A stretch of DNA of 64,000 bases from an uncultured Coriobacteriaceae bacterium (GCA_902790135.1 CADAQM010000025.1:1-64000), one strand, 5' to 3'; shown: positions 26,964-36,445, numbered from the stretch's first letter. Translations and numbers: made by a program. The notes: a model not told the origin generated them from the sequence alone.

Positions 26964-28253
26964 CTAGAGGTTCTCGCGACCGAGAATCGCCTTCAGGCCG
27001 ATGTCGGTGCGGAACTGCTTGCCTTCGAAGTCGATAAGGTCGCAGGCTGCGTATGCGTTGGCACGGGCCTGCTCGAAGGTCTGGGCGACTGCCGTCACGT
27101 CGAGCACGCGGCCGCCGGAGGTCACGATCTTGCCGTACTCATCAAGCGCGGTACCGGCGTGGTAGACGGTAACGCCCTCACAGGCATCAGCCTCATCGAT
27201 GCCGTGGATGACCTTGCCCTTCTCGTAGCTGCCCGGATAGCCGGCGCTGGCCAGAACGACCGAGACCGCCCAATCGTCGCCCCAGCTGACCATGTCCTCG
27301 CTGAGCGTACCGTTGTCGCAGGCCAGGAAGGCCTCCACCAGATCGGCCTTCATACGGGGCAGGACCACCTGGGTCTCCGGGTCGCCAAAGCGCGCGTTGA
27401 ACTCGAGCACCTTGGGGCCATCCTTGGTGAGCATGAAGCCGCCGTAGAGGCAGCCGCTGTAGGTGATGCCGTCGGCGCGCAGCTGGTCGACGACCTTCTG
27501 CTCGATCTCGATCATGCGCTCGAGCTCGCCGTCGAGCAGGATGGGCACGGGGCTGTAGACGCCCATGCCGCCAGTGTTGGGGCCCTTGTCGCCGTCATAG
27601 GCGCGCTTGTGGTCCTGCGAGGTGGCCAGCGGCACCACGGTAGTGCCATCGGTCAGGGCGAGCAGGCTGCACTCGGGGCCCTCGAGCATCTCCTCGACGA
27701 TCACGGTGTTGCCTGCGTCGCCAAAGGCCGTGAAGCACTCATGCACACCCGCGAGGGCCTCGTCGGTGGTCTGAGCCACGATCACGCCCTTGCCGGCAGC
27801 CAGGCCGTCAGCCTTGATGACGATGGGGCCGCCCAGCTCGCGCACGTAGTCTGCGCAGGCGTCCTCCTCGGTAAAGCTGCGATAGGCGGCCGTCGGAACG
27901 CCAGCGCGGTCCATGACCTGCTTGGCGAACTCCTTGGAGCCCTCCATCTGGGCGGCCTGAGCGTTGGGCCCGAAGCAGGCGATGCCGCCAGCGCGCACGG
28001 CGTCAGCGACGCCCTCCACCAGCGGGGCCTCCGGCCCGATTACCACCAGGCCGATGCCATTGTCCTTGGCCCAAGCTGCGACCTCGGCGGGATCGTCCTG
28101 GTTGACGGGGGCAGCGTCGGCAATCTGCAGCATTCCGCCATTGCCTGGCGCCACATACAGCTTGCCCGCGCGCTCGGACTCGGCCAGCTTCATGAGCAGA
28201 GCGTGCTCGCGGCCACCAGCGCCAAGCAGCAGGATGTCAATCATATTTGCCAT
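26964..28253 (-). CDS. purD: Phosphoribosylamine-glycine ligase
   Basis: A 429-residue ATP-grasp enzyme, the second step of purine synthesis (phosphoribosylamine + glycine + ATP to GAR). Motifs: N-terminal LLLGAGGREHALLMKL, ATP-grasp IKADGLAAGKGVI, and KVLEFNARFGDPETQVVLPR. Start MANMIDILLLGAGG has GAGGAG upstream. Followed by the Nudix gene. Length is typical of PurD. Confidence 0.97.
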   Translation of the reverse strand: MANMIDILLLGAGGREHALLMKLAESERAGKLYVAPGNGGMLQIADAAPVNQDDPAEVAAWAKDNGIGLVVIGPEAPLVEGVADAVRAGGIACFGPNAQAAQMEGSKEFAKQVMDRAGVPTAAYRSFTEEDACADYVRELGGPIVIKADGLAAGKGVIVAQTTDEALAGVHECFTAFGDAGNTVIVEEMLEGPECSLLALTDGTTVVPLATSQDHKRAYDGDKGPNTGGMGVYSPVPILLDGELERMIEIEQKVVDQLRADGITYSGCLYGGFMLTKDGPKVLEFNARFGDPETQVVLPRMKADLVEAFLACDNGTLSEDMVSWGDDWAVSVVLASAGYPGSYEKGKVIHGIDEADACEGVTVYHAGTALDEYGKIVTSGGRVLDVTAVAQTFEQARANAYAACDLIDFEGKQFRTDIGLKAILGRENL

Positions 28254-28366
28254 GATGGGTCTCCTCAACATGCAGTTGGATAACGAACCAGCAGGGAAAG
28301 TATAAGTCTGCTGCTTATGCCCTTTGCGCTCAGCACACGTTGTTTCATCAGGTTGGTATATAGGAA

Positions 28367-28402
28367 GGCAGCCCCTCCCGTCATGCGACGAGAGGGGCTG
28401 CC
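28367..28402 (-). terminator. Hairpin terminator after purA
   Basis: Perfect 11-bp stem GGCAGCCCCTC / GAGGGGCTGCC with a 14-base loop, just past the purA stop on the reverse strand. U-tract is weak. Confidence 0.7.
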
Positions 28403-28423
28403 GTTGGTTGCTTTGCTCTGTGA

Positions 28424-29704
28424 CTAGTGCCAGTAGCGATCGATGGTCTGCTCGCGGTCGGGACCGACGGTGATGATGCTCACGCGCACGCCAGCAAGCT
28501 GCTCGAGGAAGTCGATGTAGTCCTTGGCCTCACGCGGCAGCTGGTAGAAGTTGCGCACGCCCTGGATGTCGCACTTCCAGCCAGGCAGCGTCTCGTAGAC
28601 GGGCTTGGCATGATAGAAGACGCTCTGGTGCTCGGGAACGGTCTTGTAGATCTTACCGTCGCACTCGTAGGCGACACAGACCTTGATCTCATCGAGGCAA
28701 CCAAGCACGTCGAGCTTGGTGATCGCAAGGTCGGTCAGGCCGTTGACGCGAGCCGCATAGTTGACGACCACGGCGTCGTACCAGCCGCAACGACGCTTGC
28801 GCCCGGTGGTCACGCCATACTCGTGACCAACCTCACCGAGAAGGTCGCCCGTCTCGTCAAAGAGCTCTGTGGGGAAGGGACCGGAGCCAACACGCGTGAG
28901 GTAGGCCTTGGCGATGCCCAGAACGCGCTTGATGTGCACGGGGCCCACGCCGGAGCCGGTAACGGCGCCACCGGCAGTGCAGTTGGAGCTGGTCACAAAC
29001 GGGTAGGTGCCGTGGTCGATGTCGAGCATCGTTGCCTGGGCACCCTCGAACAGGATGTTCCTGCCCTGCTCGATCTGCTCGTTGAGGAACAGCGAGCTCT
29101 CCACGATGTAGGGGCGAATGCGTGCCGCCATCGGCAGGTAGGTCTCGCAGATCTGCTCCACGGTGTAGGTGGGCATCTCGTAGACCTTCTCCAGGATGGG
29201 GTTGGTGTACTCGAGGGCCGCCTCGAGCTTCTTGCGGAAGATCTTCTCCTCCAGCATGTCCTGGATGCGCAGGCCGGTGCGGTTCATCTTGTCCATGTAG
29301 GTGGGACCGACGCCACGCTTGGTGGTGCCGATGAGGTTCTTGCCGAGCTTCTTCTCGTGCGCGCCGTCGAGGTCCTTGTGATAGGGCATGACGATGTGCG
29401 CGTTGCCCGAGATGCGCAGGCGGTCGCAGCTGATGCCCTGCTCCTCGAGCATGTCGATCTCGGACAGGAGGATCTCGGGGTCGACGATGCAGCCATTGCC
29501 GATGACGGGATAGGTGCCCTCGTACATGACGCCGGACGGAACCTGGTGCAGGGCCAGCTTCTTGTCGCCAGCGATGACCGTATGACCGGCATTTGCGCCG
29601 CCAGCGTAGCGGCAGACCACGTCAAAGTCGCCAGAGATGAGGTCGGTGACCTTACCCTTACCCTCGTCACCCCACTGTGTTCCAACAAGCACTGAAGCAG
29701 GCAT
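28424..29704 (-). CDS. purA: Adenylosuccinate synthetase
   Basis: A 426-residue GTP-dependent enzyme that condenses IMP and aspartate on the way to AMP. Hallmarks: VLVGTQWGDEGKGKVTDLI at the N-terminus (with the catalytic Asp), ANAGHT, IGTTKRGVGPTYMDK, EGAQATMLDIDHGTYPFVTSS and TTGRKRRCGWYD. The ATG follows AAGGAG; a longer frame adds 28 residues. Length is typical. Confidence 0.98.
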   Translation of the reverse strand: MPASVLVGTQWGDEGKGKVTDLISGDFDVVCRYAGGANAGHTVIAGDKKLALHQVPSGVMYEGTYPVIGNGCIVDPEILLSEIDMLEEQGISCDRLRISGNAHIVMPYHKDLDGAHEKKLGKNLIGTTKRGVGPTYMDKMNRTGLRIQDMLEEKIFRKKLEAALEYTNPILEKVYEMPTYTVEQICETYLPMAARIRPYIVESSLFLNEQIEQGRNILFEGAQATMLDIDHGTYPFVTSSNCTAGGAVTGSGVGPVHIKRVLGIAKAYLTRVGSGPFPTELFDETGDLLGEVGHEYGVTTGRKRRCGWYDAVVVNYAARVNGLTDLAITKLDVLGCLDEIKVCVAYECDGKIYKTVPEHQSVFYHAKPVYETLPGWKCDIQGVRNFYQLPREAKDYIDFLEQLAGVRVSIITVGPDREQTIDRYWH

Positions 29705-29831
29705 TGCGTCTCCTTGTCTTGGTGAGTCTCTTCGGCCGCACGCTGCGGCCCACAAAAGTATACCTGCTACGCGTGTCCATCGCGGCACGGCACATCAAGT
29801 GCAAAGACTCATTACGGTTTCTGTAGTTGCG

Positions 29832-31259
29832 TTACTCCTCGTGGCGTGTGTCCACCTCGACGAACTTGGTGGACCCTGGCAGGAACATGAGCTTGACGAC
29901 ACCCAGCGGACCGGAACGGTTCTTGGCGATGATGAACTCCGTCACGCCCAGGTCCGGACGCTCCTCGCGCTCGGCCTCCTCCTCGTTCATCGAGCGGTCG
30001 AGCAGGATGACGATGTCGGCGTCCTGCTCGATGGAGCCAGATTCGCGCAGGTCCGACAGCTGCGGACGCTTACCGTACTTGCCGGCACGCGTCTCGAGGC
30101 CTCGGTTGAGCTGCGACAGCGCGATGACGGGCACGCCGAGGTCCTTGGCCATGATCTTGATGCCACGGCTCATCTCGGAGACCTCGGTGGCGCGGCTGTC
30201 CGAGCGGCGCTGCCCCGGAGGCGGCGAGAGAAGCTGCAGGTAGTCGATCACGACCAGGCCGTTTGGCTTGTCGCGCAGCATGCGGCGCGCCTTGGCGCGG
30301 ATCTCCGTCACCGTCGTGCCCGGCGTATCGTCCACCATGATGTCCAGCTGCGACAGGTCGCGTGTCGCCTCCATAATGGTCGGCCACTGGTTGTCCTGAA
30401 TCCTCGCACTACGGATGGAGGTCAGCGGAATCTTTGCCTGAGCCGAAAGCAGGCGCTGCGCGATCTCGACCTTGCTCATCTCGAGGGAGAACAGCGCGAC
30501 CGAGGCACCGTTGGCCGCCGCGTTGGTGGCCAGGTTGAGGGCGAAGGAGGTCTTTCCGACACCCGGGCGGGCGCCGATGACCACCATCTGTCCCGACCTC
30601 AGGCCCTGCAGGTAGTTGTCGATGCCCGGATAGCCCGTACGAACGCCCACTACACCATCGGGATTGGCGCTCATTTCGCCGAGCTCCGTATACAGGTCTC
30701 CCATGATCTGCTCGAGCGACTGGAAGCTGTTGTCAATGTCGCGCGTGGTCACCTCAAGCAGCATGGACTCGGCGCGGTCCACGACCTCCTTGGTGTCCTC
30801 CGGAGCATCAAACGCAAGGGAGGTGATACGCGCCGATGCTGCGATGATCTGACGCAGAGTGGCGTGGCGACGCATGATGTCCAGATGGTGCCGCCAGCTG
30901 GCAAGCGCAAAGGAGTTGCCATTGAGCTCGAGCAGGTACTCCATGCCACCCACACGCTCCAGCGTACCATCGCTCTTGAGGTGGTCAGCCAGCGAAATGG
31001 GGTCGACCGGCATGCCGCGGTCGAACATCGTGCACATCGCTTGGTAGATGGTGCGATGCGAGTAGAGGTAGAAGTCATCCCCCTTTACCGCCGAGATGCA
31101 CTCGTTGAGCACGTCCTGCGAGAGGAGCATGGCAGCCAGCACCGAGCGCTCGGCTTCGAGGTCATGCGGCATGACCGCATCGCCCGGAACGGCAGCAAGG
31201 GGCCCTCCTTCGCCACGCGAAGAAGCGGTGTCGTTGCGACGCTGATAGTCCTGGGGCAT
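29832..31259 (-). CDS. dnaB: Replicative DNA helicase DnaB
   Basis: A 475-residue hexameric helicase. N-terminal primase-binding domain (PHDLEAERSVLAAMLL), Walker A GARPGVGKT (229-237), FSLEMSK, IDYLQLL (Walker B-like) and SQLNRGLETR motifs. ATG follows GAGG. The gene is downstream of rplI but separated from it by a terminator and about 450 bases carrying DnaA-box-like sites. Confidence 0.97.
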   Translation of the reverse strand: MPQDYQRRNDTASSRGEGGPLAAVPGDAVMPHDLEAERSVLAAMLLSQDVLNECISAVKGDDFYLYSHRTIYQAMCTMFDRGMPVDPISLADHLKSDGTLERVGGMEYLLELNGNSFALASWRHHLDIMRRHATLRQIIAASARITSLAFDAPEDTKEVVDRAESMLLEVTTRDIDNSFQSLEQIMGDLYTELGEMSANPDGVVGVRTGYPGIDNYLQGLRSGQMVVIGARPGVGKTSFALNLATNAAANGASVALFSLEMSKVEIAQRLLSAQAKIPLTSIRSARIQDNQWPTIMEATRDLSQLDIMVDDTPGTTVTEIRAKARRMLRDKPNGLVVIDYLQLLSPPPGQRRSDSRATEVSEMSRGIKIMAKDLGVPVIALSQLNRGLETRAGKYGKRPQLSDLRESGSIEQDADIVILLDRSMNEEEAEREERPDLGVTEFIIAKNRSGPLGVVKLMFLPGSTKFVEVDTRHEE

Positions 31260-31343
31260 TGGTCCTCAATCCTTTGAATGTCGGTGTGCGCATACTACCC
31301 CAACAGGTGAAAAAAAGGGAGTACCCGCCGTGAGAGACAGCCC

Positions 31344-31449
31344 CTATCAACAGGCGATTGTTGATACTGATTCCATCTGAGCGGGGGAAACGTCGCTTTT
31401 CGACGTTTTCAACAAATTTGGTAACTTTTTCTGTGAACGGTTATCAACA
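31344..31449. promoter_or_regulatory. Cluster of DnaA-box-like sites upstream of dnaB
   Basis: Four 9-mers of the TNTCAACA type within about 100 bases: CTATCAACA (31344), GTATCAACA on the reverse strand (31359-31367), TTTTCAACA (31406) and TTATCAACA (31441). The same 9-mers occur around the dnaA gene. Role inferred: DnaA-linked control of dnaB. Confidence 0.4.
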
Positions 31450-31555
31450 TCACGGTATGACCAAATATCAAATAGACAGCACTCTCCCAAACAGCCGCCT
31501 GACCTGCGACGTTGCACTAAAACCGCAGGTAGATTGCCTTGTTGGCATAATAAGA

Positions 31556-31602
31556 GGGGAGATTTCCCCTCAGGCGAACGCCTGTCCGTAGGAAATCTCC
31601 CC
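31556..31602. repeat. Nested hairpin between rplI and dnaB
   Basis: Outer perfect 12-bp stem GGGGAGATTTCC / GGAAATCTCCCC enclosing an inner stem CAGGCG / CGCCTG. On the reverse strand it is followed by CTCTTATTAT, so it may be a second terminator for the ribosomal operon or a leader structure for dnaB. Confidence 0.5.
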
Positions 31603-31658
31603 TTCAGTCACAGTAAGCAGCGATTGATTTTTACCAATGCTGACCTGCGCCTTTTGTT

Positions 31659-31682
31659 AAAAACCCCTGCTAATTAGGGGGT
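31659..31682 (-). terminator. Intrinsic terminator after rplI
   Basis: Stem CCCC / GGGG with flanking pairs and a short loop (TAATTAGC), followed by T5 on the reverse strand. Confidence 0.7.
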
Positions 31683-31708
31683 GTGCAACGCCTGCTGACG
31701 CAGTGACG

Positions 31709-32239
31709 TTACTCCTCAGCCTCAGCGGCCTCCTCGGTCTCCTCGACCTCGGCAACCTCCTCGACCTCGGGCTCGGGCTCGGGCTCAGCCTCAACGGGCT
31801 TGCCAACCAGGACGGAAACCGTGGCACCAATCTCGCGGTAGATGTTGACCTCCACCTGATGGATACCGGCGGTCTTGATGGCCTGGCCCTTGCCAACGCG
31901 CTTGCGGTCGATCTCGACGCCGAGCTGCTGCTCGATGGCGTCGGCGATCATGGAGGTGGTGACGGAGCCAAAGAGCTGGCCCTCCTCGCCGATCTTGGCG
32001 TCGACCACGACCTGCTTGCCGTCGATCTTATCCTTCAGAGCCTCGGCATCGGCAATGCGCTTCTCCTCGCGCTTGGCGATGTTGTGACGACGCTCCTCCA
32101 GCTGCTTGATGTTGCCCGGGGTAGCGGGCTGGGCGATGCCGTTGGGGAACAGGAAGTTCTCCGCAAAGCCCTGGGCGACCTCTACGATGTCGCCCTCGCC
32201 GCCCTTGCCCCTGAGCTCACCCAGAAGGATGACTTTCAT
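31709..32239 (-). CDS. rplI: 50S ribosomal protein L9 with an acidic tail
   Basis: A 176-residue L9. The N-domain MKVILLGELRGKGGEGDIVEVAQGFAENFLFPNGIA is diagnostic. The C-domain ends in an unusual Glu/Pro/Ala/Val-rich tail of about 27 residues (from PVEAEPEPE), longer and more acidic than in most L9s. ATG after GAGGAG; a 22-residue upstream frame is ignored. Part of the rpsF-ssb-rpsR-rplI cluster. Confidence 0.97.
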   Translation of the reverse strand: MKVILLGELRGKGGEGDIVEVAQGFAENFLFPNGIAQPATPGNIKQLEERRHNIAKREEKRIADAEALKDKIDGKQVVVDAKIGEEGQLFGSVTTSMIADAIEQQLGVEIDRKRVGKGQAIKTAGIHQVEVNIYREIGATVSVLVGKPVEAEPEPEPEVEEVAEVEETEEAAEAEE

Positions 32240-32276
32240 TGGGACACTCCTCACTTCGGTCGGCCTCAGCCGACTG

Positions 32277-33323
32277 CTAACGTTCTCTTGCGGACCAAAG
32301 CGCAATCTGCGGCCTCCGTCTTGGGATGCGACGGAAGTTGAAGATCACGTCAAGGATGCCCGCGATACTCGTCAGAGCGAATGACATTTCGAGCCACAGT
32401 GCCATGAGCAGTAGAAACACCCTCGTGAACACTGGTACTCGATGCTCGCGCATCCACCACTGCAACACGGACAATCCCTGTTGCAAGAGGACAAGACGAC
32501 AGCACATGACCACGTTTGCCCCCACGGTGGCTACCTCTTTCTGCCAGCTAGGCAGAACAGGTCCGAGCAGTTGTGCAGCAACACCCAGAGCAAAGAGCTC
32601 GGCTACCCACAGCGGCACGTCGAAGCGGACGATCATGTCCGACTCGACCTGCCTCCCCGCTCGCCGGGCACCACTCCTGGCACCGAGCAGCGAGCAGATT
32701 GCCATGCCTGCAGCCACGACAAAGTAGATGGTGGGCCACATGGAGACCACCGACTCCTTTGCCTCGAGCACCGCTGCGACCTCGTCGAGGTCGAGCGAAC
32801 CGATGCTCTCCTCCACAACTTGGTCAACCACACTCGTGATGACCTCGTTGATGGAGGTGCCCTGCAGCGATGTCGACACGGTGTCCATGCCGATCATCAC
32901 AAGGGTGAGCGCCGCGACCCCACCCACGAGGCCTCCGGTGTGCAGCCGTCCCGACACCACAGCCCAGGCCATCACGAACGCGCAAATGACCGAGAGCTCC
33001 GTGTTGGGTACCTCGTGCACCCCAAAGAGCAGGAATGAGCCCAAAAAGCCAGCCACAAGACCGGCTACGAGCACGATTGCCTGCTCGCGACGGCCCCCTA
33101 CGCCTATGACCACCGCCGCACCAAACGCCACAAGGGCGCAGGCGACCACGGGTGCCATGGGCACAAGGGCACTGCCAACCGAACACCATACGAGCCCATA
33201 GATGAGACCGCGTGTGGTGTTCTTGCCCGATTGGGGTGTCTCCTCGCGCACGGCCAGCTGGGTTGTGTTCGAGTCGAGTCCCTCGGGCACCACTGGGCGT
33301 CTGTCGCTCATGTCATCGCCCAA
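32277..33323 (-). CDS. DUF2232/YybS-like membrane protein
   Basis: A 348-residue protein with about eight hydrophobic segments (for example LIYGLVWCSVGSALVPMAPVVACALVAFGA and AIVLVAGLVAGFLGSFLLFGV). Its place between rpsR and rplI matches yybS-like genes (DUF2232) in many Gram-positives. Function unknown; small-molecule transport has been suggested for relatives. The start is uncertain between two near ATGs without a clear ribosome site. N-terminal 35 residues are hydrophilic. Confidence 0.75.
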   Translation of the reverse strand: MGDDMSDRRPVVPEGLDSNTTQLAVREETPQSGKNTTRGLIYGLVWCSVGSALVPMAPVVACALVAFGAAVVIGVGGRREQAIVLVAGLVAGFLGSFLLFGVHEVPNTELSVICAFVMAWAVVSGRLHTGGLVGGVAALTLVMIGMDTVSTSLQGTSINEVITSVVDQVVEESIGSLDLDEVAAVLEAKESVVSMWPTIYFVVAAGMAICSLLGARSGARRAGRQVESDMIVRFDVPLWVAELFALGVAAQLLGPVLPSWQKEVATVGANVVMCCRLVLLQQGLSVLQWWMREHRVPVFTRVFLLLMALWLEMSFALTSIAGILDVIFNFRRIPRRRPQIALWSARER

Positions 33324-33350
33324 CGGTAGGACACTTCCCTTGTGTCCGTC

Positions 33351-33626
33351 TTAGCCGCGGCTGCGGCCGCCGCGGCTGGAAACCACGGTGACGGTGTAGG
33401 GGACGAGTGCCATCTCACGAGCCCGCTTGATTGCGAGCGCGATGTCGTGCTGATGCTGCGTGCAAGCGCCAGTGACGCGACGGGGCTTGATCTTGCCACG
33501 ATCGGTCATGTACTTGCGAAGGAGCTGCGTGTCCTTGTAGTCGATGAACTCGACGTTCTCCTTGCAGAACTGGCAGTACTTGCGACGCGGCTGGCGCTGT
33601 TCAACTTGCCTCTGCTGTCTAGCCAT
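33351..33626 (-). CDS. rpsR: 30S ribosomal protein S18
   Basis: A 91-residue S18. [30 protein letters not shown] is the conserved core, with a CxxC pair (C18, C21) that may bind zinc. It ends in a short basic Arg/Gly tail. Closely follows the ssb locus and is co-transcribed with rpsF. Confidence 0.96.
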   Translation of the reverse strand: MARQQRQVEQRQPRRKYCQFCKENVEFIDYKDTQLLRKYMTDRGKIKPRRVTGACTQHQHDIALAIKRAREMALVPYTVTVVSSRGGRSRG

Positions 33627-33632
33627 GCGGTC

Positions 33633-34081
33633 TTAGAACGGGATGTCCTCGTCGTAGATGTCCGCGGAAGGCGGAGTCTGCTGAACCGAGGGCTGTGGGG
33701 CATAGGTTTGGGGCTGGGGCGCAGAGTAGGTCGGCGCGGACATCTGCGGCTGGTACTGGGGCTGCATCTGGCTTCCGCCCTGGGGCTGGTAGCCGCCGCC
33801 CTGCTGCCTGGACGAGAGGAACTCGACCTCGTCCACGATGACCTCGATCTTGCTGCGCTTCTGGCCGTCGCGCTCCCACTGGCTCCAGCGGAGCTTGCCC
33901 TCCACGGCGACCTTGGTGCCCTTGCTGAGGAAGGATAGTCTTCCCACTCACCCGTCTGGGGATTACGACGACGATCGTTGACGGCAACGCTGAAGGTCAG
34001 GATCTGAGTTCCAGCCTGCGTCGCGCGCATTTCAGGATCACGCGTAAGGTTTCCGGAGATGTTTACCCTGTTGATGCTCAT
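33633..34081 (-). pseudogene. ssb: Single-stranded DNA-binding protein, frameshifted by an internal deletion
   Basis: Two pieces in different frames make up one SSB. The N-part (MSINRVNISGNLTRDPEMRA through NPQTGEWEDYP) is joined at about 33936-33945 directly to the C-part (FLSKGTKVAVEGKLRWSQWE to the acidic tip DIYDEDIPF). The roughly 17 residues that normally lie between (around NFxDCxxFGxRAE) are absent, and the join shifts the frame, consistent with a deletion of about 50 bases. The C-terminal acidic tip that binds partner proteins is intact. SSB is essential, so a second ssb elsewhere or an assembly error in this short stretch must be considered. Confidence 0.75.
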
Positions 34082-34127
34082 AGTGCACACTACCTCTCAT
34101 CCGCAGGACTGACCTGCGGTTCCATGC

Positions 34128-34421
34128 TTACTCCTTGACGGGACGACGGACGATCATGTGACGCTTCACGGCGTCGTTGATGCGCAGAACTCGATCGAGC
34201 TCGGCGATGTCGTTGGGGTCTGCCTGGAAGTTGATGAGGGTGTAGTCGCCCTCGTTGAGCTTGTCGACCTCAAATGCAAGCTTGCGCTTGCCCCAATCCT
34301 CGACGGAATCAATCGTGCCACCGTTAGCGGTGATAGCGACCTCAATGCGCTTCATAGCGCCGGCGCGCATCTCCTCGGTTGCTGCGGGATCGACAAAATA
34401 CAGCAGTTCATAGGCCTTCAT
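34128..34421 (-). CDS. rpsF: 30S ribosomal protein S6
   Basis: A 97-residue S6 with MKAYELLYFVDPAATEEM at the start, EDWGKRKLAFEVDKLNEGDYTLINFQ, and LRINDAVKRHMIVRR near the end. First gene of the rpsF-ssb-rpsR cluster. ATG after GAGGAGGTG. Length normal. Confidence 0.97.
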   Translation of the reverse strand: MKAYELLYFVDPAATEEMRAGAMKRIEVAITANGGTIDSVEDWGKRKLAFEVDKLNEGDYTLINFQADPNDIAELDRVLRINDAVKRHMIVRRPVKE

Positions 34422-34756
34422 GTAGTCACCTCCTCTGGGCTAAACGGCTCCGGTCGGTGAGTATGTGCCGGAGCAGGAAAGAACGGCCTAGTATCGTAAC
34501 ACATCTGCCAGCGGTTTTAAGGCTTCAGATTTGATTTGCAGCGCCCTCCCATACAGTACCCACACACAAAGCTAGACCATGGAGGTTGGCGCAAGGTAGG
34601 TCGCCAGTTGCCCCATGCTCGCTAGAAGCTCGCCATGAGCATGGTGGGGGCAGGTCAGCACCCGTATAAAATCCGCCAACACGCAAAAACGGATGCCCAA
34701 CACGCGATATTGCGCATCAGAATCCACACGTATCCTTCATTTATCCAATATGCGAA
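34422..34756. other. Intergenic stretch upstream of rpsF
   Basis: No gene seen. Contains an inverted repeat CCATGCTC / GAGCATGG (about 34612-34643) flanked by GCC/GGC. The rest is unremarkable; the rpsF promoter is presumably here, but no clear -35/-10 pair could be picked. Confidence 0.5.
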
Positions 34757-34790
34757 AGGCGCGGGGCCGCTCTGCACAGCCACCGCGCCT
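34757..34790 (-). terminator. Terminator after the DUF4013-like gene
   Basis: 8-bp stem AGGCGCGG / CCGCGCCT, followed on the reverse strand by TTTCGC. Confidence 0.6.
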
Positions 34791-34815
34791 TCTTAGGTCA
34801 CTATGAGTGAAGCGC

Positions 34816-36336
34816 CTACTCTGTCTGTCCCGCGTCTGCTCCCCCAAGCGGGATGACCTTGGTAATCACATCATCAGACGTAGGCCGATCCTCATCTTCG
34901 GCCTCGTCCTCGTCCTCACTCACGTATTCCGGCTCGTCCTCGACCGCAGCCTCGGTCTCAACGGCAGCTTCCTCGTCTGCCATATCCAATGCCGCATCAT
35001 CCAACGAGAAGGTGTGTGGCGCCTCAGATGCTGCAGGCTCCTCGTCGGGGAGAGTCATATCGGATTTGCGGATGGCAGCTTCGGCCTGTTCGAGCACCTC
35101 ATCTGTCGTGAGTTCGCGCTCTGGTTCGACCGTAGTCTCTGGCTCTGGCTCAGGCGCGGACTCGTCCACCGTCTCCAGACTGAAGACCTCAGGATCATTT
35201 GCGACGGACTCAGGCTCTACGATAGGCTCGGGCTCTGCCACCGGATGCAGGAACACCGGCTCGCCCCCAGCGGCATCCTCAAGGGAGAAGGTACGCGTTG
35301 GCGCGACACTGCTCTCGCTTTCTACCCGCAAAGCAGATTCGCTCGTGGAGGACACCACGTTAGACGAGGTTGAAGTCGGTACTGGTATCGGCATGGGCTG
35401 GTAGTCAGAGGCGGTCTGCTGTTCGCTTGCCGGCGTCACTGGCTCCTGATACGCAGCGACATCAGCCGCAGGAGCTCCGTATTCACCGGAAGAGGTGGAA
35501 GCAGCCTGCTGATACCCCACCGTACCTGCAGAATAACCGGAATCGTCACCAGGCAGCGGGTCGGACGACTGACCCCAATTGCGCACGTCAAACTGACGCA
35601 GCCACAGGCCAACAGCGGTCGTGGTGACGAGGTTCGTAAACGAGGTGGCAATCATCATCAGGTAGGACAGGACCATCACCGACGGCAGCGACCTTGCAAG
35701 TGAAGACAAGAACAGACTGGCCACGTAATACTCGTCAACGTAGTCGTACATCTCGTACTCGATGATCGCACCGATAAAGTCTGCAAAGTTAGCCGCGAGC
35801 ACTATTCCAAAGAGCACCGCGGCGACCAGGCCGACAATCAGGCCGAGTATCAGGTTCAAGCCAATGATGTGGAGCACGCCGTTTGAGTCACGCTTTGCCA
35901 TATCCCAGATGCGGTTGAACTGATAACCAGCGCCAATGGTCTGGTAGATCGTGGCACGCAGCTTGGCGATAGTGACGAACACGCCGCAAACCGCACCGAA
36001 AAGCATGTTGAAGATGCCGCCCAGCGCCACGCCAAAGATGGTACGGAACACAAGACCCACCAGAGCGATGACCAGTCCGTAGCCAAGAGCGACCACGAAT
36101 GCCCGCGCACCGCTTCCGATGCATGCACCGATGTCAACGTTCTTCTGCTTGGGCGAGGAGTCCACGCCCCACGACGTGAGACGGGCCCACTCGAGTGCAT
36201 AGCCGTCGGCACCAAAGGGGCCGACGATTGGCACCATGCGCGCTGCTGCTAGGACAAGAAGTGGCTTGAACCAGCCCTGATCCCTTGTGAGCAGCCCATA
36301 GGACTTTGACCAATAGCCTTCGTTGTTGGATGACAT
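34816..36336 (-). CDS. DUF4013-like membrane protein with a long acidic tail
   Basis: A 506-residue protein. The first 250 residues form a hydrophobic domain with about six membrane segments resembling DUF4013 proteins (start WSKSYGLLTRDQGWFKPLLVLAAARMVPIVGP). A Ser/Gln/Pro-rich linker follows. The last 180 residues are strongly acidic (PEPEPETTVEPE; EDEDEAEDEDRPTS), probably cytosolic and disordered. A short motif recurs three times in the tail: RTFSLEDAAGG, EVFSLETVDES and HTFSLDDAALD. Function unknown. Confidence 0.7.
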   Translation of the reverse strand: MSSNNEGYWSKSYGLLTRDQGWFKPLLVLAAARMVPIVGPFGADGYALEWARLTSWGVDSSPKQKNVDIGACIGSGARAFVVALGYGLVIALVGLVFRTIFGVALGGIFNMLFGAVCGVFVTIAKLRATIYQTIGAGYQFNRIWDMAKRDSNGVLHIIGLNLILGLIVGLVAAVLFGIVLAANFADFIGAIIEYEMYDYVDEYYVASLFLSSLARSLPSVMVLSYLMMIATSFTNLVTTTAVGLWLRQFDVRNWGQSSDPLPGDDSGYSAGTVGYQQAASTSSGEYGAPAADVAAYQEPVTPASEQQTASDYQPMPIPVPTSTSSNVVSSTSESALRVESESSVAPTRTFSLEDAAGGEPVFLHPVAEPEPIVEPESVANDPEVFSLETVDESAPEPEPETTVEPERELTTDEVLEQAEAAIRKSDMTLPDEEPAASEAPHTFSLDDAALDMADEEAAVETEAAVEDEPEYVSEDEDEAEDEDRPTSDDVITKVIPLGGADAGQTE

Positions 36337-36445
36337 GAGCTATCCCTTCTATATAAGTCCGCGAGGACGTCGTTCACATAGCAGAAGGATACCTTTTTAT
36401 GGGATAGGAGTCGCGCAAACGACGACAAAGGGGGTTGTGACAAGG

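Noticed and set aside
28427..29695. 422-residue forward frame opposite purA
   Set aside because: Shadow frame of purA with hydrophobic low-complexity composition.
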